Positions 17,196 through 26,147 of a DNA stretch of 64,000 bases are shown in pieces. The stretch is from Acinetobacter pseudolwoffii. Its GTDB lineage: Bacteria > Pseudomonadota > Gammaproteobacteria > Pseudomonadales > Moraxellaceae. The DNA lies in contig NZ_PHRG01000002.1 in assembly GCF_002803605.1 (NCBI RefSeq), positions 248,001 to 312,000 of the forward strand, written 5' to 3'. The notes beneath the pieces were generated by a model, which saw only the letters and a program-made list of their open reading frames with translations, did not search any database and had not been told where the DNA came from. The translations under genes and the position numbers were made by a program. Each line of letters starts with the position of its first letter. The stretch's first letter is position 1.

Positions 17196-18122
17196 TTATT
17201 CTGCGGCAAAGCCCAGATTGACCATATTAATCCGGCGTTTCTCGCCTTCCAGCGCTTCTTCAGTCGAACAGCTGTCTTTGAAGTCAAATTCGCGCTGGCT
17301 GTCCAGCACTTCAAAGTCAAACAATTCACGATCGACCAGCTGTGATGGCGAGACATTTTGCAATGCACCAAAAATACTGTGCAGACGTTTTGGATGTGCC
17401 TTATCCCAATCACGTAACATGTCATTGATAATTGCGCGCTGCAGGTTCGCCTGAGAGCCACATAAATTACATGGAATAATTGGAAATTGACGCATTTCTG
17501 CATATTTGATGATGTCTTTTTCTTCCACATAAGCCAGTGGACGAATCAGAATGTTCTTTTTGTCAGAAGACAACAGTTTTGGTGGCATGGCCTTCAAGCT
17601 GCCGCCATGGAACAGGTTCAGGAAGAAGGTCGCCAGAATATCATCACGGTGATGCCCCAGCGCAACCTTGGTCGCACCAATTTCCTGGGCAAAGCCATAC
17701 AAAGAGCCACGGCGCAGACGCGAACAGACGGCGCAATAAGTCTTACCTTCCGGGGTCAACTTTTTGGTGATGCTGTAGGTGTCTTTTTCCAGAATGTAAT
17801 ACGGAATGTTATTTTCTTCTAAATAACGTGGTAATACATCTTCCGGGAAGCCTGGCTGTTTCTGATCCAGATTCACCGCCACGACATCAAAGTTGATCGG
17901 TGCGATACGCTTGAACTGCAACATGATATCTAACAGGGTGTAACTGTCTTTACCACCTGAAATACACACCATGACCTTATCGCCTTCTTCAATCATTTTG
18001 AAGTCACGAATGGCATGTCCGACCTGGCGACGCAGCTTCTTCAACAAACGATAGTAGGCTGAGCTTGTTGGCAGTTCAGGTTTGAAATTAAATCCTTGTT
18101 CGGACTCAACTGGCGAGTACAT
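17196..18122 (-). CDS. ttcA: tRNA 2-thiocytidine(32) synthetase
   Basis: Fe-S dependent enzyme that thiolates C32 in the anticodon loop of certain tRNAs, using ATP. The 308 residues include the PP-loop SGGKDS (55-60) and the cysteines that hold the cluster: CAVC (130-133) and CNLC (218-221). Other TtcA blocks are ALGHHRDD and [18 protein letters not shown]. The C-terminal 40 residues (after FDFEVL) are less conserved and acidic. No close partner gene; the upstream region holds the DnaA-box cluster. Confidence 0.95.
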   Translation of the reverse strand: MYSPVESEQGFNFKPELPTSSAYYRLLKKLRRQVGHAIRDFKMIEEGDKVMVCISGGKDSYTLLDIMLQFKRIAPINFDVVAVNLDQKQPGFPEDVLPRYLEENNIPYYILEKDTYSITKKLTPEGKTYCAVCSRLRRGSLYGFAQEIGATKVALGHHRDDILATFFLNLFHGGSLKAMPPKLLSSDKKNILIRPLAYVEEKDIIKYAEMRQFPIIPCNLCGSQANLQRAIINDMLRDWDKAHPKRLHSIFGALQNVSPSQLVDRELFDFEVLDSQREFDFKDSCSTEEALEGEKRRINMVNLGFAAE

Positions 18123-18300
18123 AGACGAGATTCACCCATAAATAAAAATACCGCGCAATTTTAGCCGATTCAGGCCCGCATCGCATCAAAAGAATTTATT
18201 TTCATGCAAATGTCATATTAGTTTCATTTTCATGTTTTATTTAGATTGATATATTGAACGTTTCAGTTCAATTAATCAGCAAGATGCCTAGTTTTTGGAC

Positions 18301-18345
18301 TTTTCCACAGTTGTCCACAAAAGCTGTGGATAACTTTGTGGATTG
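18301..18345. promoter_or_regulatory. Cluster of four DnaA-box-like 9-mers
   Basis: Within 45 bp: TTTTCCACA (18301-18309) and TTGTCCACA (18311-18319) on the plus strand, then TGTGGATAA (18325-18333, complement TTATCCACA) and TGTGGATTG (18337-18345, complement CAATCCACA). The first and third match the TTWTNCACA consensus exactly; the others deviate at one and two positions. They form two facing pairs. The surrounding 500-nt gap (18123-18621) is otherwise non-coding and AT-rich, especially 18360-18500. dnaA itself is not in the window, so an origin is unlikely. A DnaA-titration or regulatory site is the more likely reading. Confidence 0.65.
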
Positions 18346-18621
18346 AAACGCACTTGACAAGTTCTTCGTCTCAAAAGATAAGGCTTTTCTTTAAATTGAT
18401 CACTTTTTAACCAATTTAATTATTAATAAAAATCAACTAGTTAAACCTGTCAACCCTAAGGTTTTAAATTAAATCATATTTTTTTTCTAACTCTAAAATG
18501 TAAAAAATGGCTTGCACTTACAAACTCGTTTATAAATGCAGCGTACAAGTCTTTTCATTCCGTAATTTTTTGTTAAACTCATCATTAAATTTTTCTCGAT
18601 TGTGTTTACCTAATATAAACA

Positions 18622-19494
18622 ATGAAAATAAATTTGCGTGTTTTGGGGTGTCATGGAATCAGTGCTGTGCTATTGGCGAGTTGTTGCCAGTTGGTCTATG
18701 CCGGTCAAACCATTTATCAGTTGCGCGATAGCAATGGCAGCACCTTATTAACCAATAAGAAAAGTCGCTATAACCATCTTCAGGTTGAAAAGAAGACCTA
18801 TTATCCAGACAGTAATATTCATAGTTATAGCAATTGGGGTTCCAGTGAAGCTTCGGTCTTGCCGAGCTATAGTAGAAATAAAAATGCTTATGATTCGATT
18901 ATTCGCCAGGCAGCGCAAACCTATGGTGTCTCTGAAGGCCTGATCAAAGCCGTGATGCATACCGAGTCCGGTTTTAATGTACAGGCTCGCTCTCCAGTCG
19001 GTGCACAAGGCCTGATGCAACTCATGCCGGCGACAGCACGTCGTTTTAATGTCAGCAATGCCTATGACCCGCAGCAGAATATTATGGCCGGGGCCAAATA
19101 TCTGGCCTGGTTATTGAAACGCTTTAATGGCAATACCACCTTGGCACTGGCAGGTTATAATGCCGGCGAAGGCAATGTGGCCAAATATAAGGGTGTGCCA
19201 CCTTTTCGTGAAACTCAGGACTATGTCCGCCGTGTCAGCAGCCGTTATCAGAACTTGTACGCACAGGGACTGGGCAGCACCAGTGGTACATATACCGCTT
19301 CCTCTGATACTGGTCGTGTCATTGCCAGCTCTGCCAATTATTCAACTGAAACCACGACGGCATCCAATGTTCAGGCGGCAAAATATCAGCGTCAGATCAT
19401 TGCACGAGCAGATGGTAGCTTCACTGATGCACCGATGGGTTCTTATGCCACTGCCAATGCGACAGCATCTGCAAAAATATATTTAAGTGAGTAA
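18622..19494 (+). CDS. Lytic transglycosylase (Slt domain) exported protein
   Basis: 290 residues. A signal peptide (about 1-27, hydrophobic ISAVLLASCCQLVYA) is followed by a short domain resembling DUF4124 (QTIYQLRDSNGSTLLTNKK). Residues about 90-215 are a Slt-type domain: YGVSEGLIKAVMHTESGFN with catalytic Glu115, SPVGAQGLMQLMPATARRF, NIMAGAKYLAWLLKRF and LALAGYNAGEGNV. It acts in the periplasm or at the outer membrane on peptidoglycan. The tail after residue 220 is Ser/Thr/Ala-rich and probably disordered. There are cysteines near the cleavage site (ASCCQ) but no good lipobox spacing, so I do not call it a lipoprotein. No strong ribosome-binding site is visible before ATG. Confidence 0.88.
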   Translation: MKINLRVLGCHGISAVLLASCCQLVYAGQTIYQLRDSNGSTLLTNKKSRYNHLQVEKKTYYPDSNIHSYSNWGSSEASVLPSYSRNKNAYDSIIRQAAQTYGVSEGLIKAVMHTESGFNVQARSPVGAQGLMQLMPATARRFNVSNAYDPQQNIMAGAKYLAWLLKRFNGNTTLALAGYNAGEGNVAKYKGVPPFRETQDYVRRVSSRYQNLYAQGLGSTSGTYTASSDTGRVIASSANYSTETTTASNVQAAKYQRQIIARADGSFTDAPMGSYATANATASAKIYLSE

Positions 19495-19669
19495 TTTTGA
19501 AACAGCTTTGTTTTTAAAGACCTATCTTTCAATATGGACAAAAAACATACTGTCTTTTTGTAGCGAATTGCTATTTTTTTCTTGAAATCTTATCGATTTC
19601 ACCTCATATTGATTTCAATGATTTACATTCAATAATCAGATTATTTTTCTGTAATAAGAGGATTTCTCA

Positions 19670-20575
19670 ATGATGCGGATTGGTTTGTTCTTGCTAACCA
19701 ACCTCGCGGTACTGGTTGTAGCTGGCATTATCTTGTCACTCTTCGGTGTCGGTAGTTACCATGGCGCAGGTGGCTTGAATCTAGGCAACCTGCTGGTCAT
19801 CTGTTTCGTGTTCGGTATGGTTGGCTCAATGATTTCCCTGTTCATGTCTAAATGGATGGCGAAAAAGACCACGGGTACTGAACTGATTGACCCGAATGCA
19901 CCTCGTAACCAAGCTGAAGCCTGGTTGCTCCATGAAGTTGCACAACTTTCTCAGCGTGCAGGCATTAAAATGCCGGAAGTGGGTATTTTCCCATCTTATC
20001 AATCCAATGCCTTTGCCACTGGCTGGAATAAAAACGATGCTTTAGTAGCCGTATCGACTGGTCTGCTTGAGCGTATGAACAAAGACGAGCTTCGTGCAGT
20101 ATTGGCGCATGAGATTGGTCACGTCGCCAATGGTGATATGGTCACTCTGGCACTGATTCAGGGTGTTGTGAACGCCTTCGTCATGTTCTTCGCACGTGTC
20201 GCGGGTGATTTTATTGACCGTAACGTTTTTGGTCGTGAAGAAGGTGAAGCACCGGGTATTGCCTATTTTGTAATTACCATCGTACTGGATATCGTATTCG
20301 GTATTCTGGCGTCGTCGATTGTGATGTGGTTCTCCCGTCAGCGTGAGTATCGTGCCGATGAAGCAGGTGCGCGCTTGGCAGGTAAACAGGCTATGATTTC
20401 AGCATTATTGCGCTTACAGGCAGAGTCTGAAATGCCAGATGCCATGCCGAAAGAAATGAAAGCATTTGCGATTTCTGCGGGTAAAGAAGAAGGCTTTAGC
20501 CTTGCTGCCTTGTTCCAGACGCATCCAAGCATCGAACAACGTGTTGCTGCACTACAACAGCTTGATTGTGCTTAA
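19670..20575 (+). CDS. htpX: Membrane protease HtpX
   Basis: Zinc metalloprotease of the inner membrane (M48 family) that, with FtsH, degrades damaged membrane proteins. The 301 residues have two N-terminal membrane helices (about 5-25 and 38-60), the metal motif HEIGH (147-151), two more hydrophobic segments (about 160-175 and 195-222) and [10 protein letters not shown], which supplies the third zinc ligand. The length is close to E. coli HtpX (293). The start is ATG-ATG with GAGGA upstream. FtsH, the functional partner, is encoded at 35 kb. Single-gene transcript with its own terminator. Confidence 0.96.
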   Translation: MMRIGLFLLTNLAVLVVAGIILSLFGVGSYHGAGGLNLGNLLVICFVFGMVGSMISLFMSKWMAKKTTGTELIDPNAPRNQAEAWLLHEVAQLSQRAGIKMPEVGIFPSYQSNAFATGWNKNDALVAVSTGLLERMNKDELRAVLAHEIGHVANGDMVTLALIQGVVNAFVMFFARVAGDFIDRNVFGREEGEAPGIAYFVITIVLDIVFGILASSIVMWFSRQREYRADEAGARLAGKQAMISALLRLQAESEMPDAMPKEMKAFAISAGKEEGFSLAALFQTHPSIEQRVAALQQLDCA

Positions 20576-20595
20576 GTAATACTATTCATTGATTG

Positions 20596-20624
20596 AAAAA
20601 AGCCTGCACTTGCAGGCTTTTTTA
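20596..20624. terminator. Terminator after htpX
   Basis: AGCCTGCA / TGCAGGCT stem flanked by A and T runs, between convergent genes; works in either direction. Confidence 0.92.
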
Positions 20625-20657
20625 TTGGATTCAATTATTCATTATTTATATAGGCCT

Positions 20658-21239
20658 TTATGCGCTGATCCACTGATACAACGCCATCGCACCCCACCCA
20701 ATCGCAAAAACAAATAGAATCAGGAACAAGGCGCCTAAAATATCCGGGATATGAATCCAGATCCAGGCCACTACAGGATTGCGCCAAAATACAGACTGCT
20801 GCTGTTTGCGTTCCAGGCTTTCATGCAAAAAAGGGTGTACCACATGTCGATCACTGTGAATCTGATATTCTTCACGAATATGAACATGCACCACATCAAG
20901 CGCCTTGCGACTGGGACGAATAAAAATATCAAAAATGGTGCCTGCCACTGGAATAAATCCAACCACCACATCCATCACCGCCAGTTTCATGACCGGATTC
21001 AGCTTGGCACTCGGCACCCCAATCTGTTTGGCCTTATGAATGGCATAACAGGTCAATACAAAGCCGGCGATATCTCCAGCGACCGGAATCGTACTCAGCG
21101 CGGCATCTACCCCTACCCCTTGCTTGGTAAATGGAATACGTACCACTGAATCCATCATGTTGGCAAACTTGGCCAGATCACGTTCCAGACGAATGACCTC
21201 TTGTTGACTCAGTTTTGTTTTTTGTCCAGGCTCAGGCAT
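20658..21239 (-). CDS. DUF4112 membrane protein
   Basis: 193 residues from MPEPGQK. It matches the DUF4112 pattern: LDSVVRIPFTKQGVGVDA-like N-terminal part (here MMDSVVRIPF), followed by IPVAGDIAGFVLTCYAIHKAKQIGVP and VVVGFIPVAGTIFDIFIRPSRKAL, the repeated IPVAG...F motif of this family. A C-terminal membrane helix (about 165-190) and two moderately hydrophobic segments suggest an inner-membrane protein. Function is unknown. I chose ATG 21239, which has GGA about 9 nt upstream, over an in-frame TTG four codons earlier. Confidence 0.85.
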   Translation of the reverse strand: MPEPGQKTKLSQQEVIRLERDLAKFANMMDSVVRIPFTKQGVGVDAALSTIPVAGDIAGFVLTCYAIHKAKQIGVPSAKLNPVMKLAVMDVVVGFIPVAGTIFDIFIRPSRKALDVVHVHIREEYQIHSDRHVVHPFLHESLERKQQQSVFWRNPVVAWIWIHIPDILGALFLILFVFAIGWGAMALYQWISA

Positions 21240-21313
21240 ATGTGATTCCAAAAATAGGGCTGACTTTCATCAGCATAAATTATTTTGAGACCAAAGTTGT
21301 AGCAATCTGTGAA

Positions 21314-22654
21314 TTAAAACAATAATTTGGAAGCAACAAATAGATAAATAATCACACCGGTGGCATCACAAATAGAGGTCACCAAAGGTGCAGAGGCACT
21401 GGCCGGATCCATCTTAAACTTGTTCAGAATAAAAGGCAGACTCATGCCAATCAGGCAGCCCATCAGCACAATGCCGAGCATACTGATCGCTAGAACCACA
21501 GCCACCATGATATCCCCTCGGACATAACCCAACACCGAGACAGCCAGTGCCATGGTGCCACCCAGACACAACGCCACCAAGGTTTCCCGGCTGAGCAGGC
21601 TAAACCAGTCTCTAAACTCTACATCACCGGTGGCCAAAGCACGCACCATCAAGGTCGCCGACTGCGAGCCGGCATTACCGCCACTGCCCACCAGCAATGG
21701 CAGGAAAAAAACCAGAACAATATGCGCGGCAATGGTCTCTTCATAATGTGCAATGCCAATGCCGGACAATAGACTGCCAAAGACCAGAATCACCAGCCAA
21801 GATACGCGCTTCTGGTACAGTGTAAAAATAGGCGCAGTTTTTAAACTTAACTCAGTTAAAGGCTCAACCGCCCCTGACTTTAAAATATCCTCGGTGGTTT
21901 CGGCTTCCATGATGTCCATGGCATCATCATAAGTGACAATTCCAAGAATTTTTTTATGCTCATCGACAATGGGCAAAGCCATAAAATCATAATAGGTTAA
22001 AGTTTTTGCGACGTCTTCTTGGTCATCCCCAATCTTGGCGTAAATCACATCTCTTTGCATGATCTCGGCAATGCTGGTTTCAGGACTGGCCTGAATCATC
22101 TGCCTTAAAGAGACTACCCCGATCAGCTGGTCCTGCTCATCAACAATATAAATCAGATACAGGGTTTCCTGATCTGCGGCCACCACACGCAACATTTGGA
22201 TAGCGTCATGAATCGACAGATCCTGATGCAAAGAAACAAAACTGGAGCTCATCAGCGCACCAGCAGTCCCTTCAGGATAAATCGCCAGATCTTTTAGGGT
22301 TTGCCGACTCGCTTCGGACAATTTTGCCATGAGCTGCTGCTGCAGCTGTGGAGAACATCGTTTATAAACATCGACAAAGTTGTCCGAATCGAGCGCATTT
22401 AAAATCGCAATAATCTGTGCGACCGGTAATTGCTCAGCCAGACTGACTTGTTGGCTGAGTGGCATAAACTCGAATACCCGGCTCGGTTCTTTGAGTTCCT
22501 GAAAAATCCGGATCTGTTCTTCTAACTTCAAACCTTTTAAAATACTGGCCTGATCGGCGACATTCAGCTCATTTAATAAGCCAATCGCCATAGCATGGTT
22601 TTCAGAACGGATCTGTTGTTGAATATGCTGTATTTTTTCTGAAATTTTCGGCAT
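21314..22654 (-). CDS. mgtE: Magnesium transporter MgtE
   Basis: Mg2+-gated Mg2+ channel of the inner membrane. The 446 residues are in the family order: N-terminal helical superhelix domain (about 1-130), a CBS-domain pair (about 130-255, MQRDVIYAKIGDDQEDVAKTLTYYDFMALPIVDEHKKILGIVTYDD), a plug helix, and five membrane helices from about 280 to the end, including LLVGSGGNAGSQSATLMVRALATG, which lines the pore, and the final DATGVIIYL. All are intact. No neighbour suggests special regulation. Confidence 0.95.
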   Translation of the reverse strand: MPKISEKIQHIQQQIRSENHAMAIGLLNELNVADQASILKGLKLEEQIRIFQELKEPSRVFEFMPLSQQVSLAEQLPVAQIIAILNALDSDNFVDVYKRCSPQLQQQLMAKLSEASRQTLKDLAIYPEGTAGALMSSSFVSLHQDLSIHDAIQMLRVVAADQETLYLIYIVDEQDQLIGVVSLRQMIQASPETSIAEIMQRDVIYAKIGDDQEDVAKTLTYYDFMALPIVDEHKKILGIVTYDDAMDIMEAETTEDILKSGAVEPLTELSLKTAPIFTLYQKRVSWLVILVFGSLLSGIGIAHYEETIAAHIVLVFFLPLLVGSGGNAGSQSATLMVRALATGDVEFRDWFSLLSRETLVALCLGGTMALAVSVLGYVRGDIMVAVVLAISMLGIVLMGCLIGMSLPFILNKFKMDPASASAPLVTSICDATGVIIYLFVASKLLF

Positions 22655-22787
22655 AGGCAGTCCATGGTTATAAGCGCAAAGGCGTGGATTTTAGCATCAT
22701 CCTCCGAACATTACCCCTGCTCTCAGTGCATCTAAATCATCACAGCCGGATTGAGTCAGGCTATGGATTGTTTTTCTGAGCGCACGA

Positions 22788-25700
22788 TCATGAATCAACC
22801 GGTTCTTTTTTAGCCATTAAACTTCGAATCATCACATACATAAAGGGAATAAAAATTAGCACCAGCACGGTTCCAAAAATTACGCCGCCGAATACACTGA
22901 CACCAATTTCCTGACGGCTTACCGCACCTGCTCCCGTGGCAAAGACCAGAGGTAAAATCCCGGCGCCAAAAGCCAAGGAAGTCATCAGGATCGGACGCAG
23001 ACGCAAGGAAGCACCTTCTAATGCTGCCTCCACCACCGATTTGCCCTGTTGCTGTGCCAGCGAAGCAAATTCCACAATCAGAATGGCATTCTTACAGGAC
23101 AAGCCAATGGTGGTCAGCAAGGCAATCTGAAAATAGATATCATTCGGGAAGCCAGCCAAATAACTGAAAATAATATTGCCGCCAATACCAAGAGGAATTG
23201 CTGACATTACCGCCGTTGGAATACTCCAGCTTTCATACAATGCGGCCAGACACAGGAAAATAAAACCTATCGAAATCAGATACAGCCAGATGGCCTGATT
23301 ATTGGACTGTTTTTCTTCAAAGGATAAACCGCTCCAGACCACATCTACGCCGTCCTGTTCAGCAATCAGCGCCTCTACATCCTGCATGGCCTGACCGGAG
23401 CTGCTGCCTTGAGCCCGATCCGCTTCCATCTGTAGTGCGGTATAGCCCATGAAACGGTTGACCACTTCCGGACCACCACTCCAGTCCACTTGCGAGAAGT
23501 TACTAAAAGGCACCATTTGATTCTGGTCATTACGGACATGCCATTGTGCCAGATCTTCCGGCTTGGAACGAAATTCGGCATCGCCCTGCATGATCACCCG
23601 TTTAATCCGGCCGCGATCAATAAAGTCATTGATATAACTGCCACCCCAAGCGCTAGATAAGGTGCTGTTAATTGCCGTTTGGGTCAGACCATTGGCCATG
23701 GCCTGTTTTTGGTCAATATTGACGCGTAGTTCGGCTTTTTCAGGATTAGAACGTTTACCCAGATTTTCAAAGCTTGCATAATTGCCAGCCTGAGCTTCCA
23801 GTGCCTGAAATTGCTGTTCCAGATACTGCCGGCCATTACCATTGATATCCCGAATCCAGAAATCCAGACCATCGGTTTGTCCCAGACCATTGACTGACGC
23901 GGGCATGGATACGTTGATTTGTGCATTAGGGTTACTTTGAAAATGCTTCAAAGCCCGTTCACGAATCGCGGGTGCGGTATTGTCCTGACCGGAACGTTCA
24001 TTCCAGTGTTTTAATGCCACAAAACCGGTGGCCAGATTCTGGCCAGTTCCCGAGAAATTGCGGCCATAACGAATCATCACCAGGCTGACATTGGCCTGTT
24101 CCTGATCCAGAAAATATTTACGAACCTCTTCTCCGACCTGAATGGTATTTTTCATCGGAGCACCTTCCTGCACTTTGATTTGCAGGCTTAAAATCCCCTG
24201 ATCTTCACTCGGCAAAAAACTGGTTGGCAAAGCACGGTAAAACAGTGCAAAGACACAGATCAAGCCGGCAAAAAGCAGTAAACAAATGACCTGATGCTGA
24301 ATCGTGACTTTGGAAAGATGCAGATAACGATGCTTTAAATGATCCAGCTTCTGGTTAAACCATGCCGCCCATTTTGCCGGTTTTGGATTCGGTTTCAGAA
24401 TGAGCGCACACAGTGCTGGGGTTAGAATCAAGGCCACCAATAAGGATAAGGACATGGCCGCAACCAAAGTGATGGAGAACTGTCGGTAGATCACCCCGGT
24501 AGAACCGCCAAAGAACGCCATCGGAATAAAGACTGCGGTTAGAACTAAGGTAATTCCGACCAATGCCCCACTAATTTCCTGCATGGACTCTAACGCCGCC
24601 TCTTTGGCAGACAAATGCTGTTCATGCATCAGCCGTTCCACGTTTTCTACCACCACAATCGCATCATCAACCAATAGACCAATGGCCAGAACCAAAGCGA
24701 ATAAAGTTAAGGTATTGATACTCATGCCCAGTGCATAAAGCACCGCCATGGTTCCCAAAATCACCACCGGCACCGTTACGGTAGGAATCAAAGTAGCACG
24801 CCAGTTCTGCAAGAAAATGAACATCACCATGATAACCAGAATGATCGCTTCGATCAGGGTTTTGACCACCTCTTTAATCGACTCTTGTACAAAGGGTGTA
24901 TTGTCTCGTGGGTAGGCAATTTTATAGCCTTCGGGTAATTGCTGGGAAATACGGGCAACTTCAGCTTTAATCAAGTTTGAGGTGGCAATGGCATTGGCAC
25001 CTGAGGCCAGAGAAATTCCAAGACCTGCCGAAGGATAACCATTATTGGTGCTATAAGACTGATAACTTTCAGCACCAAGTTCGACCCGTGCAATATCTTT
25101 TAAATAAATAAAACTACCGGCACGATCCGATTTGACAATAATATTCTGGAATTCTTCAACGGTTTTTAGACGGGAACCCGAGGTGACTTTAGCATTCAGG
25201 TATTGTTCATCCACTGCCGGCAAATCCCCAATCGCGCCCGCAGCCACCTGAGTATTCTGAGCTTCAATGGCGGCACGAACATCGCTTGGCATCAGCTTAT
25301 ACTGTTTGAGTTTTCCTGGATCCAGCCAGATCCGCATCGCATATTGAGAACCAAAAACATCGACTTCACCAATGCCTTCAATCCGGGAAATGTCCTGCTC
25401 CAGATGTGTCATCAAGTAATCAGAAAGTTCAATATTGTTACTGCGGCCGGACTCATCATACAGGCTGATCACCATATGGGTATCGCCGAGAGATTTAAAC
25501 ACGTTAACGCCCTGGCGTTGGACATCTTCCGGTAAACGGTTCAATACCCCATTAATCGCATTTTGTACCTGAACCTGTGCTGTATCGGGGTCGGTACCAT
25601 TTTCAAAGCTGATGCTGACCCGGCTGCGCCCTGAAGAATCACTACTCGAACTAAAATACAGTAAATGGTCAATCCCTTTAATCTGCTGCTCCAGCACCTG

Positions 25701-25889
25701 GGTCACGCTTTCTTCCACAGTTTCCGCAGAAGCGCCACTATAGGTTGCTGCCACCGTTATCCGTGGCGGGGCAATGTCCGGATAACGTTCCACTGGCAGG
25801 TTCATCACTGCGAACAGGCCAATCGCCATCACGACAATCGCCAATACCCCAGCAAAGATCGGGCGGTGGATAAAAAATTTAGACAGCAT
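22788..25889 (-). CDS. RND multidrug efflux permease (HAE1 family)
   Basis: Inner-membrane proton-driven pump, 1033 residues, similar in plan to AcrB, AdeB and AdeJ: N-terminal helix MLSKFFIHRPIFAGVLAIV, then RYPDIAPP, a first large periplasmic loop, helices 2-6 with the proton-relay aspartates in LVDDAIVVVENV (about residue 405), a second periplasmic loop, and SCKNAILIVEF with the relay lysine near residue 930. Nothing is truncated. Unlike most HAE1 pumps it has no membrane-fusion protein or outer-membrane channel gene beside it: mgtE lies downstream and aceA upstream. It must borrow partners encoded elsewhere, or act differently. Substrate cannot be inferred. Confidence 0.93.
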   Translation of the reverse strand: MLSKFFIHRPIFAGVLAIVVMAIGLFAVMNLPVERYPDIAPPRITVAATYSGASAETVEESVTQVLEQQIKGIDHLLYFSSSSDSSGRSRVSISFENGTDPDTAQVQVQNAINGVLNRLPEDVQRQGVNVFKSLGDTHMVISLYDESGRSNNIELSDYLMTHLEQDISRIEGIGEVDVFGSQYAMRIWLDPGKLKQYKLMPSDVRAAIEAQNTQVAAGAIGDLPAVDEQYLNAKVTSGSRLKTVEEFQNIIVKSDRAGSFIYLKDIARVELGAESYQSYSTNNGYPSAGLGISLASGANAIATSNLIKAEVARISQQLPEGYKIAYPRDNTPFVQESIKEVVKTLIEAIILVIMVMFIFLQNWRATLIPTVTVPVVILGTMAVLYALGMSINTLTLFALVLAIGLLVDDAIVVVENVERLMHEQHLSAKEAALESMQEISGALVGITLVLTAVFIPMAFFGGSTGVIYRQFSITLVAAMSLSLLVALILTPALCALILKPNPKPAKWAAWFNQKLDHLKHRYLHLSKVTIQHQVICLLLFAGLICVFALFYRALPTSFLPSEDQGILSLQIKVQEGAPMKNTIQVGEEVRKYFLDQEQANVSLVMIRYGRNFSGTGQNLATGFVALKHWNERSGQDNTAPAIRERALKHFQSNPNAQINVSMPASVNGLGQTDGLDFWIRDINGNGRQYLEQQFQALEAQAGNYASFENLGKRSNPEKAELRVNIDQKQAMANGLTQTAINSTLSSAWGGSYINDFIDRGRIKRVIMQGDAEFRSKPEDLAQWHVRNDQNQMVPFSNFSQVDWSGGPEVVNRFMGYTALQMEADRAQGSSSGQAMQDVEALIAEQDGVDVVWSGLSFEEKQSNNQAIWLYLISIGFIFLCLAALYESWSIPTAVMSAIPLGIGGNIIFSYLAGFPNDIYFQIALLTTIGLSCKNAILIVEFASLAQQQGKSVVEAALEGASLRLRPILMTSLAFGAGILPLVFATGAGAVSRQEIGVSVFGGVIFGTVLVLIFIPFMYVMIRSLMAKKEPVDS

Positions 25890-26100
25890 AAGTCCGAGTC
25901 ACTTTTTAATTAAAGAGGGATGAATTTAGACCAAATACGAGCAAGCTATATCTAAATATTCAGTGACATAGCAGTAGAATGCAAGAATTAAACACATAAT
26001 AACTGTGATAAAAACCAATCATGGAGAAATTATGGATGATCTCACTTGAATACTTTCTTGAGGTTGCCATTTCCTATTTATTAATAGCATTTTTCCAAAT

Positions 26101-26128
26101 AAAAAACCCTGCAGATGCAGGGTTTTTT
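26101..26128 (-). terminator. aceA terminator
   Basis: AAAAAACCCTGCA / TGCAGGGTTTTTT near-perfect inverted repeat 20 nt beyond the aceA stop. The rest of the 258-nt gap to the RND gene is AT-rich with no visible gene. Confidence 0.92.
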
Positions 26129-26147
26129 GGTGAATCAATTCAGCAGA

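Noticed and set aside
17019..17345. Plus-strand open frame between the SCP2 gene and ttcA
   Set aside because: Half of it is antisense to the conserved ttcA 3' end, and the codon pattern is not protein-like.
18301..18500. DnaA-box cluster plus AT-rich DNA as the chromosomal origin
   Set aside because: The genes expected at a gammaproteobacterial origin (dnaA, dnaN, recF, gyrB, rpmH) are absent here, and only four boxes are seen. Kept as a DnaA-binding site candidate only.
22788..25889. Naming the RND pump adeB or adeJ
   Set aside because: General HAE1 similarity only, and the adaptor and regulator genes that define those operons are missing.
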